A DNA stretch of 64,000 nucleotides from assembly GCF_020991455.1 (NCBI RefSeq), contig NZ_JAJMOX010000004.1, positions 372,001 to 436,000 on the forward strand. Reading direction: 5' to 3'. Positions 45,874-54,098 of the stretch are shown here, piece by piece. Every line of letters starts with the position of its first letter. The stretch's first letter is position 1. Both the position numbers and the translations under genes were made by a program. Below the pieces are notes generated by a model. It did not search any database. It worked only from the letters and a program-made list of their open reading frames with translations, and was not told the origin of the DNA. This DNA comes from Flavobacterium sp. JAS. Lineage in GTDB: Bacteria; Bacteroidota; Bacteroidia; Flavobacteriales; Flavobacteriaceae.

Positions 45874-47094
45874 ATGAAAAACTTAGGAATCAAAATCTCT
45901 CTTTATCTTAATTATTTTGTCTTCGCTATTTTGCTAAATAGTGTAGGCATTGTGATTTTAAAATCGCAAAGAAATTATGGAGTAGATGAAGTTCAGGCAA
46001 GTATTCTTGAAGCTTTCAAAGACATGCCAATTGCCATTGTATCTTTTTTTATAGCCTCTTTTTTACCCAGAATAGGCTATAGAAAATCGATGCTTATCGG
46101 TTTAGGCTTAGTTACTTTGGCTTGTATTTCTATGTATTTTGGAAACTCATTTGATAATGCTAAAATCCTTTTTGCGACCGTTGGAGTTTCATTTGCTTTG
46201 ATAAAAGTTTCCGTTTATTCATTAATAGGAACCGTAACCGAAACCAAGAAAGAACACAACGCTTTGATGAGCAGTATCGAAGGTTTTTTTATGGTGGGAA
46301 TTGCATTGGCTTATTTTTTATTTCCGGCTTTTAATAATGAAGAAGATCCTAATTCATGGTTGAATGTATATTGGTTTTTGGCAGCATTATCATTCTTATC
46401 GTTTCTGTTTTTGCTTTTTGTAAAATTCGAAGAAGCTGAAGTTTCCGCAGGAGCAAATCTCAAAGACGATTTCATGCAAATGTTCAAATTAATAGCAAAA
46501 TTGCTTACTGTTATCTTTGTTATCAGCGTCTTTTTGTTTGTCATGATTGAACAGGGAATTTTGTCATGGCTGCCTACGTTTAATACAAAAGTGCTTCATT
46601 TACCGGAGAATATCAGTATTATGATGGCGAGTATTCTGGCGATTTCATTAGCAATCGGGAGATTGATTGCAGGTATTGTAACCAAAAAAGTAAATTGGAT
46701 TTGGGTTCTGAGTTTTTGTATACTTTCTGCAATGCTGATTGTCATTTTTGTACTTCCAAAAACAGTTGGATTAGAAGTAAAAAACATTAATACACTTTCA
46801 GATATTCCCTTAATTGGATTTGCATTCCCTTTAATAGGATTGTTTATTGCCCCAATTTATCCTCTTTTAAACTCGATTGTATTAAGTGCTTTACCAAAGA
46901 ATTTACAAAGTTCAATGACAGGATTAATTGTGATTTTCTCGGCTCTTGGCGGCACATTAGGTTCCAGAATAACAGGTTGGCTGTTTAAAAATGAAGGACC
47001 GGAAAACGCATTCTATTTTACTTTAATTCCAATGTCTTTATTATTAATGTCCTTTTTTATTCTTAAAAAAATAACTGCAAAAGATGAAATTTAA
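45874..47094 (+). CDS. Major facilitator superfamily transporter, probable trehalose permease
   Basis: 406 residues from the ATG at 45874; the frame upstream runs through the hairpin repeat and is not used. About 12 helices; the loop ASFLPRIGYRKSMLIGLGLV (59-78) matches the MFS loop 2-3 motif. Its stop overlaps the trehalase start by 11 bp, so the two are likely translationally coupled. Intact trehalose import is inferred from the cytosolic trehalase. Confidence 0.82.
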   Translation: MKNLGIKISLYLNYFVFAILLNSVGIVILKSQRNYGVDEVQASILEAFKDMPIAIVSFFIASFLPRIGYRKSMLIGLGLVTLACISMYFGNSFDNAKILFATVGVSFALIKVSVYSLIGTVTETKKEHNALMSSIEGFFMVGIALAYFLFPAFNNEEDPNSWLNVYWFLAALSFLSFLFLLFVKFEEAEVSAGANLKDDFMQMFKLIAKLLTVIFVISVFLFVMIEQGILSWLPTFNTKVLHLPENISIMMASILAISLAIGRLIAGIVTKKVNWIWVLSFCILSAMLIVIFVLPKTVGLEVKNINTLSDIPLIGFAFPLIGLFIAPIYPLLNSIVLSALPKNLQSSMTGLIVIFSALGGTLGSRITGWLFKNEGPENAFYFTLIPMSLLLMSFFILKKITAKDEI

Positions 47095-48949
47095 ATTACA
47101 TATAACCCAAACGATCGAAAAATTATTGGCTCAGGAAGATACTGATGGCGATAAAAAAATAACGATTGATGATAATGGACCGAAAAGTTTTTTGCTGCAT
47201 GATCTGAGTGGAAATCCAACAGTTATTGAAGGAACTTATCAGCTTTCAAACTTATTGCAGGAACTCGCTTTAGCGAAAAAAAACAATACTGAATTTGCGG
47301 AAATCGATTTAAACGAAATCACTGAAGACCCTGTAAAAAGGATTTCAAGAAAAATAAAAAATCTTTATTGGAAGGGTTTAACGAGAACAATTGATGCCAA
47401 TGGCGTAAAGAAAATTCTGGAAGATAATAAGATCGAAAATGAAATAGCTTATTTATATGTTCCTTTTGGAGATGAAATTGTATTTGATTATTTCAAGAAA
47501 TTAGAAGCTGCAACACCAAAGTTAAAAGTGGTTCAAATGCCTAAAAACATTTCGCCCGAATATGTTCTTTCGCTAAATAAACAACCTGGGATTCTGGCTT
47601 TAGCGCTTCAAATTAAGAACAATGAAATTTCAGGCGTTCCATTTGTGGTTCCTGGCGGAAGATTCAACGAAATGTACGGTTGGGACAGTTATTTTATAGC
47701 CAAAGGACTTTTGATTGACGATAAAATTGATCTTGCTTTAGGTATTGCAGAGAATTTTAAATATCAAATTGATCATTACGGAAAAATTCTGAATGCCAAC
47801 CGAAGTTATTATTTAACCCGAACGCAGCCGCCGCTTTATACGTCGTTGATTATGGATGTTTTAGAAAAGTCAAATCCTGATATTTTCTGGATCGAAAGGC
47901 ATTTAAAAACCGCCATAAAAGAATACCAAACCGTTTGGATGGAAGAAGGAAAACGACTTACAGCAAATGGATTGAATCGTTATAAAGCTGAAGGAATTGG
48001 ACTTCCGTTTGAGGTTGAAGAGGGCCATTTTGATGATATTCTGGAGCAATACGCACCAAAATACAATTTATCGACGCGCGAATTCGAGAAAAAATATTTA
48101 GAAAGAGAAGTTGTAGATGCCGAACTTGATAAATACTTTATTCACGATCGAAGCATGCGCGAAAGTGGTCACGATACAACGAATAGATTGGTTGGGATTT
48201 GTGCCAATTTAAATACGGTTGCGATCAATAGTTTGCTTTATAAATACGAAACTGATATTGCTTTTCTAATTAAAAAGTACTTTAAAAACGAATTTCAATA
48301 TTTTGAAGACAAGTCTTTTTCAAGTGAATATTGGATTTCGAAAGCTGCTTCGCGAAAAGAAAAAATCAATAAAATGTGCTGGAATGAGGAAAATGGAATT
48401 TATTTCGATTACAATTTTGTAACCGAGGAACAGCATTTCTTTGAAGCTGCAACTACTTTTTATCCGCTTTGGGCGAAAATAAGTACACAGGAACAAGCAG
48501 ATATTTTGGTAAAAAAGACACTTCCGAAATTTAAAATGAAAGGGGGAATTGCGGGATGTACCAAAGAATCTATTGCAGATTTGGATGAAAATTCACCAAT
48601 ACGACAATGGGATTATCCGTTTGGATGGGCGCCGCACCAAATGCTTTTGTGGGAAGGTTTGCTGAATTATAATTTTCATGAAGAAGCACAGGAAATGGTT
48701 TATCGCTGGCTTTGGCTGATTACCAGAAACGCTGTCGATTATAACGGAACGATTCCGGAGAAGTTTGATTTATCGATAAGTTCACACAAGATTTTTGCAG
48801 AATACGGAAACGTAGGAACCGAGTTTGATTATATAACCGAAGAAGGTTTTGGATGGATGAACGCTTCTTATCAATATGGTTTAACGATTCTGGAAGAGGA
48901 TTTGAAACAAAAATTATCGGATTTAGTTGATCCGGATGATTTGTTTTAG
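47084..48949 (+). CDS. treA: Cytosolic trehalase, GH37, with N-terminal EF-hand
   Basis: 621 residues, no signal peptide. GH37 signatures: PGGRFNEMYGWDSYF (190-204) and QWDYPFGWAP (508-517); the conserved EGFGW near the end places the catalytic base at about Glu587, here preceded by Glu instead of the usual Gln. The N-terminal DTDGDKKITIDD (19-30) is an EF-hand-like calcium loop, seen in some bacterial trehalases. It splits trehalose to glucose in the cytosol. Confidence 0.9.
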   Translation: MKFKLHITQTIEKLLAQEDTDGDKKITIDDNGPKSFLLHDLSGNPTVIEGTYQLSNLLQELALAKKNNTEFAEIDLNEITEDPVKRISRKIKNLYWKGLTRTIDANGVKKILEDNKIENEIAYLYVPFGDEIVFDYFKKLEAATPKLKVVQMPKNISPEYVLSLNKQPGILALALQIKNNEISGVPFVVPGGRFNEMYGWDSYFIAKGLLIDDKIDLALGIAENFKYQIDHYGKILNANRSYYLTRTQPPLYTSLIMDVLEKSNPDIFWIERHLKTAIKEYQTVWMEEGKRLTANGLNRYKAEGIGLPFEVEEGHFDDILEQYAPKYNLSTREFEKKYLEREVVDAELDKYFIHDRSMRESGHDTTNRLVGICANLNTVAINSLLYKYETDIAFLIKKYFKNEFQYFEDKSFSSEYWISKAASRKEKINKMCWNEENGIYFDYNFVTEEQHFFEAATTFYPLWAKISTQEQADILVKKTLPKFKMKGGIAGCTKESIADLDENSPIRQWDYPFGWAPHQMLLWEGLLNYNFHEEAQEMVYRWLWLITRNAVDYNGTIPEKFDLSISSHKIFAEYGNVGTEFDYITEEGFGWMNASYQYGLTILEEDLKQKLSDLVDPDDLF

Positions 48950-48961
48950 GTTTTAAATGAC

Positions 48962-48994
48962 AAACCCGACAGGTTTTTAAAACCTGTCGGGTTT
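48962..48994. repeat. Palindrome after trehalase (AAACCCGACAGGTTT arms)
   Basis: Perfect arms AAACCCGACAGGTTT and AAACCTGTCGGGTTT around a 3-nt loop. It probably works as a terminator for the trehalase operon, though the T-run after it is short. Confidence 0.7.
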
Positions 48995-49014
48995 ACTGTA
49001 TGTAAAAATTTATT

Positions 49015-49085
49015 GCCACGAATTACACCAATTTTCACGAATTATTGATTGTAATAAATTAGTGAAAATTGGTGTAATTCGTGGC
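49015..49085. repeat. Long inverted repeat with 24-bp perfect arms
   Basis: Left arm 49015-49038 (GCCACGAATTACACC and on) and right arm 49062-49085 are exact reverse complements over 24 bp with a 23-nt loop. A related structure occurs at 60463-60559. It lies between convergent genes. Confidence 0.9.
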
Positions 49086-49128
49086 GAAAAAAAATCATTA
49101 AAATCTTTTAATCTGTGGCAAAAAAAAA

Positions 49129-50103
49129 CTAAACTTTTCTGCTCATTAAATTCTCGCCAAAAGTTCTCAGAATATCTTTCTTTTCAGCGTTAATATCCAT
49201 TTTTTCTAAAGTTTCAAAAGCTTTAAAAGTGTACATTTCTATCGCATCTTGTGTCGCTTTTGAAGCGCCTGATTCGTTAAAAATAGTTTTTGCAGTTTCT
49301 ATCTTATCCGTATTATTTTCTAATTGGAGACTAAATAATTTTTCTAATTCAGAAGCTTTTTCAGGTGTTGAAAACTCTTTTGCTTTTAGATATAAATAAG
49401 TTTTTTTGTTTTCGATAATGTCTCCGCCAACTTGTTTTCCAAAAGTTTCAGGATCGCCAAAAGCGTCTAAATAATCATCCTGAAGTTGGAAAGCTAAACC
49501 TAAATTAAGTCCGAAATCATAAATTAAATCGCCATCTTTTTCAGAAGTTTTGGCTACAATTGCACCCATTTTCATGGCAGCAGCAACTAAAACAGCTGTT
49601 TTATATTCGATCATTTTTAGATATTCGGGAATCGTAACGTCGTTTCTTTTTTCAAAATCGACGTCCCATTGCTGTCCTTCACAAACTTCAAGAGCAGTTT
49701 TACTAAATAGTTTTGCTAAGTCTCTAAAAACGGTTGGTTCGTATTGCTCAAAATATTGATATGCTAAGATTAGCATTGCGTCTCCGGAAAGAATTCCAGT
49801 ATTTAAATCCCATTTTTCATGTACCGTTTCTTGTCCTCTTCGCAAAGGCGCATCGTCCATAATGTCATCGTGAACCAGTGAAAAATTATGAAAAACTTCA
49901 ACTGCCATTGCAGCCGGAAGCGCCACTTTATAATCGGTATCAAAAACTTCTGAAGCCATTAAAGTTAGTACCGGACGCATACGTTTTCCGCCAAGACCTA
50001 AAATATATGTAATTGGTTCGTAAAGGTTTTTAGGCTCTTTATTGATGCTTTGTTTTTCTAAATATTGTATAAAAAAATCCTGGTACTGACTTATATCGTG
50101 CAT
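49129..50103 (-). CDS. Isoprenyl diphosphate synthase (polyprenyl synthetase family)
   Basis: 324 residues from the ATG at 50101-50103; a TTG 42 bp upstream overlaps the -7 box. GGKRMRP (38-44), first Asp-rich motif DDIMD (79-83) followed by RRG, second motif DDYLD (209-213). Condenses IPP with allylic diphosphates. Product length (C15, C20 or longer) cannot be read with confidence. Divergent from the yceI-like gene. Confidence 0.9.
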   Translation of the reverse strand: MHDISQYQDFFIQYLEKQSINKEPKNLYEPITYILGLGGKRMRPVLTLMASEVFDTDYKVALPAAMAVEVFHNFSLVHDDIMDDAPLRRGQETVHEKWDLNTGILSGDAMLILAYQYFEQYEPTVFRDLAKLFSKTALEVCEGQQWDVDFEKRNDVTIPEYLKMIEYKTAVLVAAAMKMGAIVAKTSEKDGDLIYDFGLNLGLAFQLQDDYLDAFGDPETFGKQVGGDIIENKKTYLYLKAKEFSTPEKASELEKLFSLQLENNTDKIETAKTIFNESGASKATQDAIEMYTFKAFETLEKMDINAEKKDILRTFGENLMSRKV

Positions 50104-50129
50104 AAAATGAAATTCTGATTTACGAGGCT

Positions 50130-50137
50130 CAAAGATA
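50130..50137 (-). promoter_or_regulatory. -7 box TATCTTTG of the isoprenyl synthase gene
   Basis: Exact match 26 nt before the chosen ATG; no TTG at the usual upstream spacing. Confidence 0.45.
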
Positions 50138-50234
50138 CAATTCAAATATGAATAATTCCTTTCTAAAAGTTAAATGCTGAGGAATATCTAAAACCGTTCA
50201 TTTATAACCTTTTAAAATATTTTAAAAAAAACTT

Positions 50235-50262
50235 GGAAACTTTTTTGGTATTTAGAGTTTCC
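50235..50262. promoter_or_regulatory. 28-bp dyad O1 (GGAAACT-N14-AGTTTCC)
   Basis: First of three sites with identical 7-bp arms and 14-bp spacers. It covers the -33 region of the yceI-like promoter and ends 4 bp before its -7 box. Confidence 0.8.
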
Positions 50263-50274
50263 TGTCTATATTTG
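50244..50274 (+). promoter_or_regulatory. Promoter of the YceI-like gene
   Basis: TTTG (50244-50247), 19-nt spacer, TATATTTG (50267-50274), an exact Bacteroidota match largely overlapped by dyad O1. Confidence 0.75.
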
Positions 50275-50285
50275 CACCGTTGATT

Positions 50286-50313
50286 GGAAACTCAGAACAC
50301 TAAAAAAGTTTCC
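50286..50313. promoter_or_regulatory. 28-bp dyad O2 (GGAAACT-N14-AGTTTCC)
   Basis: Second site, 11 bp downstream of the -7 box in the yceI-like leader; centre-to-centre distance to O1 is 51 bp, close to five helical turns. Confidence 0.8.
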
Positions 50314-50358
50314 TTAGCAAATTTGAGTAACTTATAACCTCACTAAAATCAGATATTT

Positions 50359-50880
50359 ATGAAAACAACATGGACCTTAGATTCAAGCCAATCAGATGTT
50401 TTAATTAAAATGAGACATTCGATAATTGCCTACATGGGAGGAACTACAAATAAATTTGGTGGTTATGTAAATATAGAAGACAACGAAATTGAAGATGCTT
50501 CGGTTGAGTTTTCTTTAGACATTAATAACAAAAAAGATAGCTTTCAGCAAATAGATACATACTTACAACTTCAGGATTTTTTTGATGTTGATGAGCATCC
50601 AATCATTAGTTTTAAATCGACTTCATTTCAAAAAGTAAACAATAATATCAATTTCTTTAAAGGTGATTTGACCATCAAAGATGTTACTAAAGTGGTAGAG
50701 CTTGATGCAGAATTTATTGGTGTGAACACGTATAATGGAGAAAGAAAAGTTGCTTTTGAAATTAAAGGCGATATCAAACGTCAGGACTTCGGTTTAGATT
50801 ATAATTCATTTAATCATAATGGTGGTTTGGCATTAGGTAAGGATATTAAGCTTATTGCAAATTTAGAATTTAGCATATAA
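50359..50880 (+). CDS. YceI-family lipocalin-like protein, no signal peptide
   Basis: 173 residues. YceI pattern: TWTLDSSQSDVLIKMRH at the start, then DFFDVDEHPIISFKS and the end segment KDIKLIANLEFSI. The fold is a lipocalin-like barrel that binds isoprenoid or amphiphilic chains. Unlike classical YceI this one lacks a signal peptide and should be cytosolic. It sits between an isoprenyl synthase gene and an efflux operon, and shares the TetR-type operators with the latter. Confidence 0.85.
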   Translation: MKTTWTLDSSQSDVLIKMRHSIIAYMGGTTNKFGGYVNIEDNEIEDASVEFSLDINNKKDSFQQIDTYLQLQDFFDVDEHPIISFKSTSFQKVNNNINFFKGDLTIKDVTKVVELDAEFIGVNTYNGERKVAFEIKGDIKRQDFGLDYNSFNHNGGLALGKDIKLIANLEFSI

Positions 50881-50926
50881 ATCTTACTTAGTGAATAAAT
50901 TAATGTAAAATTATTACAAATATATT

Positions 50927-50954
50927 GGAAACTATTTTTCAGTTTTTAGTTTCC
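50927..50954. promoter_or_regulatory. 28-bp dyad O3 (GGAAACT-N14-AGTTTCC)
   Basis: Third site, in the promoter of the TetR gene. Its end is 4 bp before the -7 box, exactly as for O1, which argues for one repressor acting the same way at both promoters. Confidence 0.82.
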
Positions 50955-50958
50955 TAAG

Positions 50959-50966
50959 TATATTTG
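50959..50966 (+). promoter_or_regulatory. -7 box TATATTTG of the TetR-efflux operon
   Basis: Exact TAnnTTTG match 21 nt before the ATG at 50988. The -33 region lies inside dyad O3. Confidence 0.65.
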
Positions 50967-50987
50967 TAATGCAATTTGAAAATCAAA

Positions 50988-51587
50988 ATGAAAGAGAAAA
51001 TTATAGCAAAAGCGAGTGAGTTATTTTTAAAACTCGGTTTTAAAAGCGTTACAATGGATGACATTGCAGGTGAAATGTGTATTTCTAAAAAAACGATTTA
51101 CAAATATTTCTGTAATAAAGAAGTCCTGATCGAAGAGAGTACTTCAACTGTTCACAGACAAGTGCATGAGGTAATTGATTCGATTGTAGCAAAAGATTTT
51201 AATGCAATTCATGAAAATTTTGAAATTAGAGAATCGTTTCAAAATATGTTTCAAAACAATATTGATACTTCGCCTCTTTATCAGCTTAAAAAGCATTATC
51301 CTGAAATCTATCACAACTTAATGACACATGAAATAGATCAATGCAATCATTATTTTAAAGACAATATTTTAAAAGGAATGCGCGAAGGTTTGTATCGTAA
51401 AGATTTAAATATAGACATCTATGTCAAATTTTATTACACTCTGATTTTTCATATCAATGAAACTACGATTTCAGAAAGAGAAGCGCAAAAAATAGAATTA
51501 GAAGCGCTGGAGTATCACACCAGAGCAATGGCAACCGAAAAAGGAATAATCGAATTAGAAAAGCAACTTAAAAAAATTACTACTTAA
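50988..51587 (+). CDS. TetR/AcrR-family regulator of the efflux operon
   Basis: 199 residues from the ATG at 50988; an in-frame TTG four codons upstream is ignored. N-terminal HTH (about 20-45): SVTMDDIAGEMCISKKTIYK then YFCNKEVLIEE. C-terminal ligand-binding helices are unlike any family I can name. First gene of a four-gene operon, probably self-repressing through O3 and acting on yceI through O1 and O2. Confidence 0.88.
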   Translation: MKEKIIAKASELFLKLGFKSVTMDDIAGEMCISKKTIYKYFCNKEVLIEESTSTVHRQVHEVIDSIVAKDFNAIHENFEIRESFQNMFQNNIDTSPLYQLKKHYPEIYHNLMTHEIDQCNHYFKDNILKGMREGLYRKDLNIDIYVKFYYTLIFHINETTISEREAQKIELEALEYHTRAMATEKGIIELEKQLKKITT

Positions 51588-51597
51588 TCATCAATCT

Positions 51598-52932
51598 ATG
51601 AAAAGAATAATTCTTATATTTTTGTGTACAATTGGCTTGTCTGCCAACGCACAAGTCAAAACATTAACCCTAAAAGACGCTCTTACGTATGCGCTTCAGA
51701 ATAAAGCTGATGCTAAGAAAGCAAAATTAGAGGTTGAGAATAGTGAGTATCAAATTCAGGAAATACGTTCGAGAGCATTACCTCAAATTTCTGCAAACGG
51801 AAATTTAACTTACAACCCAATTTTACAGACAAGTGTAATTGACGGAGCAAGTTTTGGACAACCAGGAACAAGTATTCAGGCTACATTTGGTCAAAAATGG
51901 ACTTCAGGAGCCGGAATTTCATTAACTCAGGCTTTGTTTGATCAGGCTGTTTTTACTGGATTAAGAGCTGCAAAATCTACTCGTGAATTTTATCAAATAA
52001 ACGATCAGTTAACAGAAGAACAAGTGATTGAAAGGGTCGCAAATAATTATTACTCTGTTTATGTACAACGCGAAAGATTAATATTATTAGATAGTAACTA
52101 TGTTAATACAACTAAAGTTCGTGATATCGTAAAAGGACAATTTGATAATGGTCTGGCTAAAAAAATTGACTTAGATCGTATCATCGTAAAAATGTCAAAC
52201 ATTGATACAGAACGTCAACAAATTAAAAATCAAATTACATTACAGGAAAATGCTTTGAAGTTTTATATGGGAATGCCTATTGAAACTCAAATTGAGATTC
52301 CGATAGAAGAATTTGAAGTAGTGCCAGCTTCTTTAACGGAAATTCCAAATGTTGAAAATAGATCAGAATATTTGCTTTTGAAAAAACAAGAAGAATTGTT
52401 AGTGTTTAAAAAGAAATCAGTTCAAGCAGAATATTATCCAACACTTTCTTTGACTGCCGGTTACAACTATATTGGTCAGGGTCCTGAATTTCCTTGGTTC
52501 GAAAAACCATCTTCAGGTGTTTACTGGTCTGATTATTCAGGAATTGGGTTGAATTTAAAAGTGCCAATTTTTACAGGTTTTGGAACTCGTGCTAAAGTAA
52601 GACAAGCCGATGTAAGTATCAGATCGCTTCAAGAGGATATCAAAGATACTAAACTTTCACTTGACTTAGATTACAGAAATGCAATGGCTCAAATTGAGAA
52701 TAACCTTGTAACTATTGAAAATCAAAAAGAAAATATGCGTTTAGCATCTGAGATTTTAAGCAATACAAAAAACAATTACCTTCAGGGATTAGCATCATTA
52801 ACAGATTTACTAGATGCTGAAAATGCATCACTTGAAGCACAGAACAACTATACCAGAGCAGTCTTGAATTACAAAATTGCCGAAGTAGCATTAATTAAAT
52901 CAAAAGGCGAACTAAAAACTCTTATTAAATAA
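51598..52932 (+). CDS. TolC-family outer-membrane efflux protein
   Basis: 444 residues. Signal peptide to about SANAQ (18); two OEP repeats rich in helices (ALTYALQNKADAKKAKLEVE and NNYLQGLASLTDLLDAENAS). Forms the outer-membrane exit duct. 10 bp after the regulator and 9 bp before the adaptor gene. Confidence 0.92.
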   Translation: MKRIILIFLCTIGLSANAQVKTLTLKDALTYALQNKADAKKAKLEVENSEYQIQEIRSRALPQISANGNLTYNPILQTSVIDGASFGQPGTSIQATFGQKWTSGAGISLTQALFDQAVFTGLRAAKSTREFYQINDQLTEEQVIERVANNYYSVYVQRERLILLDSNYVNTTKVRDIVKGQFDNGLAKKIDLDRIIVKMSNIDTERQQIKNQITLQENALKFYMGMPIETQIEIPIEEFEVVPASLTEIPNVENRSEYLLLKKQEELLVFKKKSVQAEYYPTLSLTAGYNYIGQGPEFPWFEKPSSGVYWSDYSGIGLNLKVPIFTGFGTRAKVRQADVSIRSLQEDIKDTKLSLDLDYRNAMAQIENNLVTIENQKENMRLASEILSNTKNNYLQGLASLTDLLDAENASLEAQNNYTRAVLNYKIAEVALIKSKGELKTLIK

Positions 52933-52941
52933 CTAAATAAA

Positions 52942-54009
52942 ATGAAGAAAACTATTATAACAATCGTAATCATAATTGGAGCTCTGGCTTCGATTGGATT
53001 TGTCTTAAATAATAATAAGAAAGAGAACAAAGCTAAAACAGATATCGTAGCAGAAAAAAATGCTGCAGTTTCGGTTAAAATTTCTCCTGTAAAAACAGAA
53101 GAAGTTTCATTGGACTTTGTTGCAAATGGAAATTTTCAACCAATTCAACAATTGACTTTCTCTGCTGAAAAATCAGGAAAAGTAATTAGTGTTTTGGCTA
53201 AAGAAGGAGACTATGTAAGAGTAGGTCAAACTTTGCTAACAGTAAGAGGTGATGTTATTAATGTAAGTGCACAACAAGCTCAGGCAGTTTATCAAAATGC
53301 AAAATCTGATTACAGCAGATACGAAAATGCATTTAAAACCGGAGGTGTTACAAAACAACAATTAGATCAGGCAAAATTGGCTTTGACAAATGCTGAGTCT
53401 AACCTTAAACAAGCTAATATTAATGTTGGAGATACTAAAGTAAAAGCACCAATAAACGGATTCATCAATAAAAAATATATTGAACCGGGATCTATTTTAG
53501 CTGCAACGCCAGCTACTGCATTATTTGATATTGTAAATGTTTCTAAATTAAAATTAGTAGTTACAGTAAACGAAAATCAAGTAGCTAGTTTAAAAGTTGG
53601 AAATAATATCAATGTATCTGCTAGTGTTTATCCTGATAAAACGTTCTCTGGAAAAATTACTTTTATTGCTGCAAAAGCAGATGAGTCTTTAAACTTCCCA
53701 GTTGAAATTGAAATCGCAAATAATACTAACAACGACCTAAAAGCAGGTATGTACGGAACTGCAAATTTTGCATCAAACCAACAAAAACAACATTTGATGG
53801 TTGTACCTAGAAATGCATTCGTAGGAAGTGTGAGCAGTAATGAAATCTTTGTGGTAAAAGATGGTGTTGCAAAATTAAGAAAAGTAACTGCGGGAAGAAT
53901 TTTAGGAGATCAGGTAGAAATCATCAATGGATTAACTGACGGAGAAACTGTAGTTATTACAGGTCAAATTAACTTACAAGACGGTAATACAGTAGAAATT
54001 ATTAAATAA
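52942..54009 (+). CDS. RND efflux periplasmic adaptor (membrane fusion protein)
   Basis: 355 residues. N-terminal hydrophobic anchor (about 4-22); lipoyl-like half motifs SAEKSGKVISVLAKEGDYVR and KVKAPINGFINKKYIEPGS; alpha-hairpin about 95-150; beta-barrel and membrane-proximal domains after. Bridges the pump and the TolC duct. Confidence 0.92.
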   Translation: MKKTIITIVIIIGALASIGFVLNNNKKENKAKTDIVAEKNAAVSVKISPVKTEEVSLDFVANGNFQPIQQLTFSAEKSGKVISVLAKEGDYVRVGQTLLTVRGDVINVSAQQAQAVYQNAKSDYSRYENAFKTGGVTKQQLDQAKLALTNAESNLKQANINVGDTKVKAPINGFINKKYIEPGSILAATPATALFDIVNVSKLKLVVTVNENQVASLKVGNNINVSASVYPDKTFSGKITFIAAKADESLNFPVEIEIANNTNNDLKAGMYGTANFASNQQKQHLMVVPRNAFVGSVSSNEIFVVKDGVAKLRKVTAGRILGDQVEIINGLTDGETVVITGQINLQDGNTVEIIK

Positions 54010-54010
54010 T

Positions 54011-54086
54011 TATAGGCTGTAAGCCGTAAGCAATAAGCTTTAAGCAATTTAAAAGCGTAAAGCCTATTGCTTATAGCCTAAAGCAT
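54011..54086. repeat. Imperfect inverted repeat of TAAGC words between adaptor and pump genes
   Basis: TATAGGCTGTAAGC... at the left and GCTTATAGCCTAAAGC at the right pair imperfectly; internal AAGCAATAAGC words. It is the only sizeable spacer within the efflux operon and might adjust pump level relative to the adaptor. Confidence 0.6.
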
Positions 54087-54098
54087 AAATAAACATAT

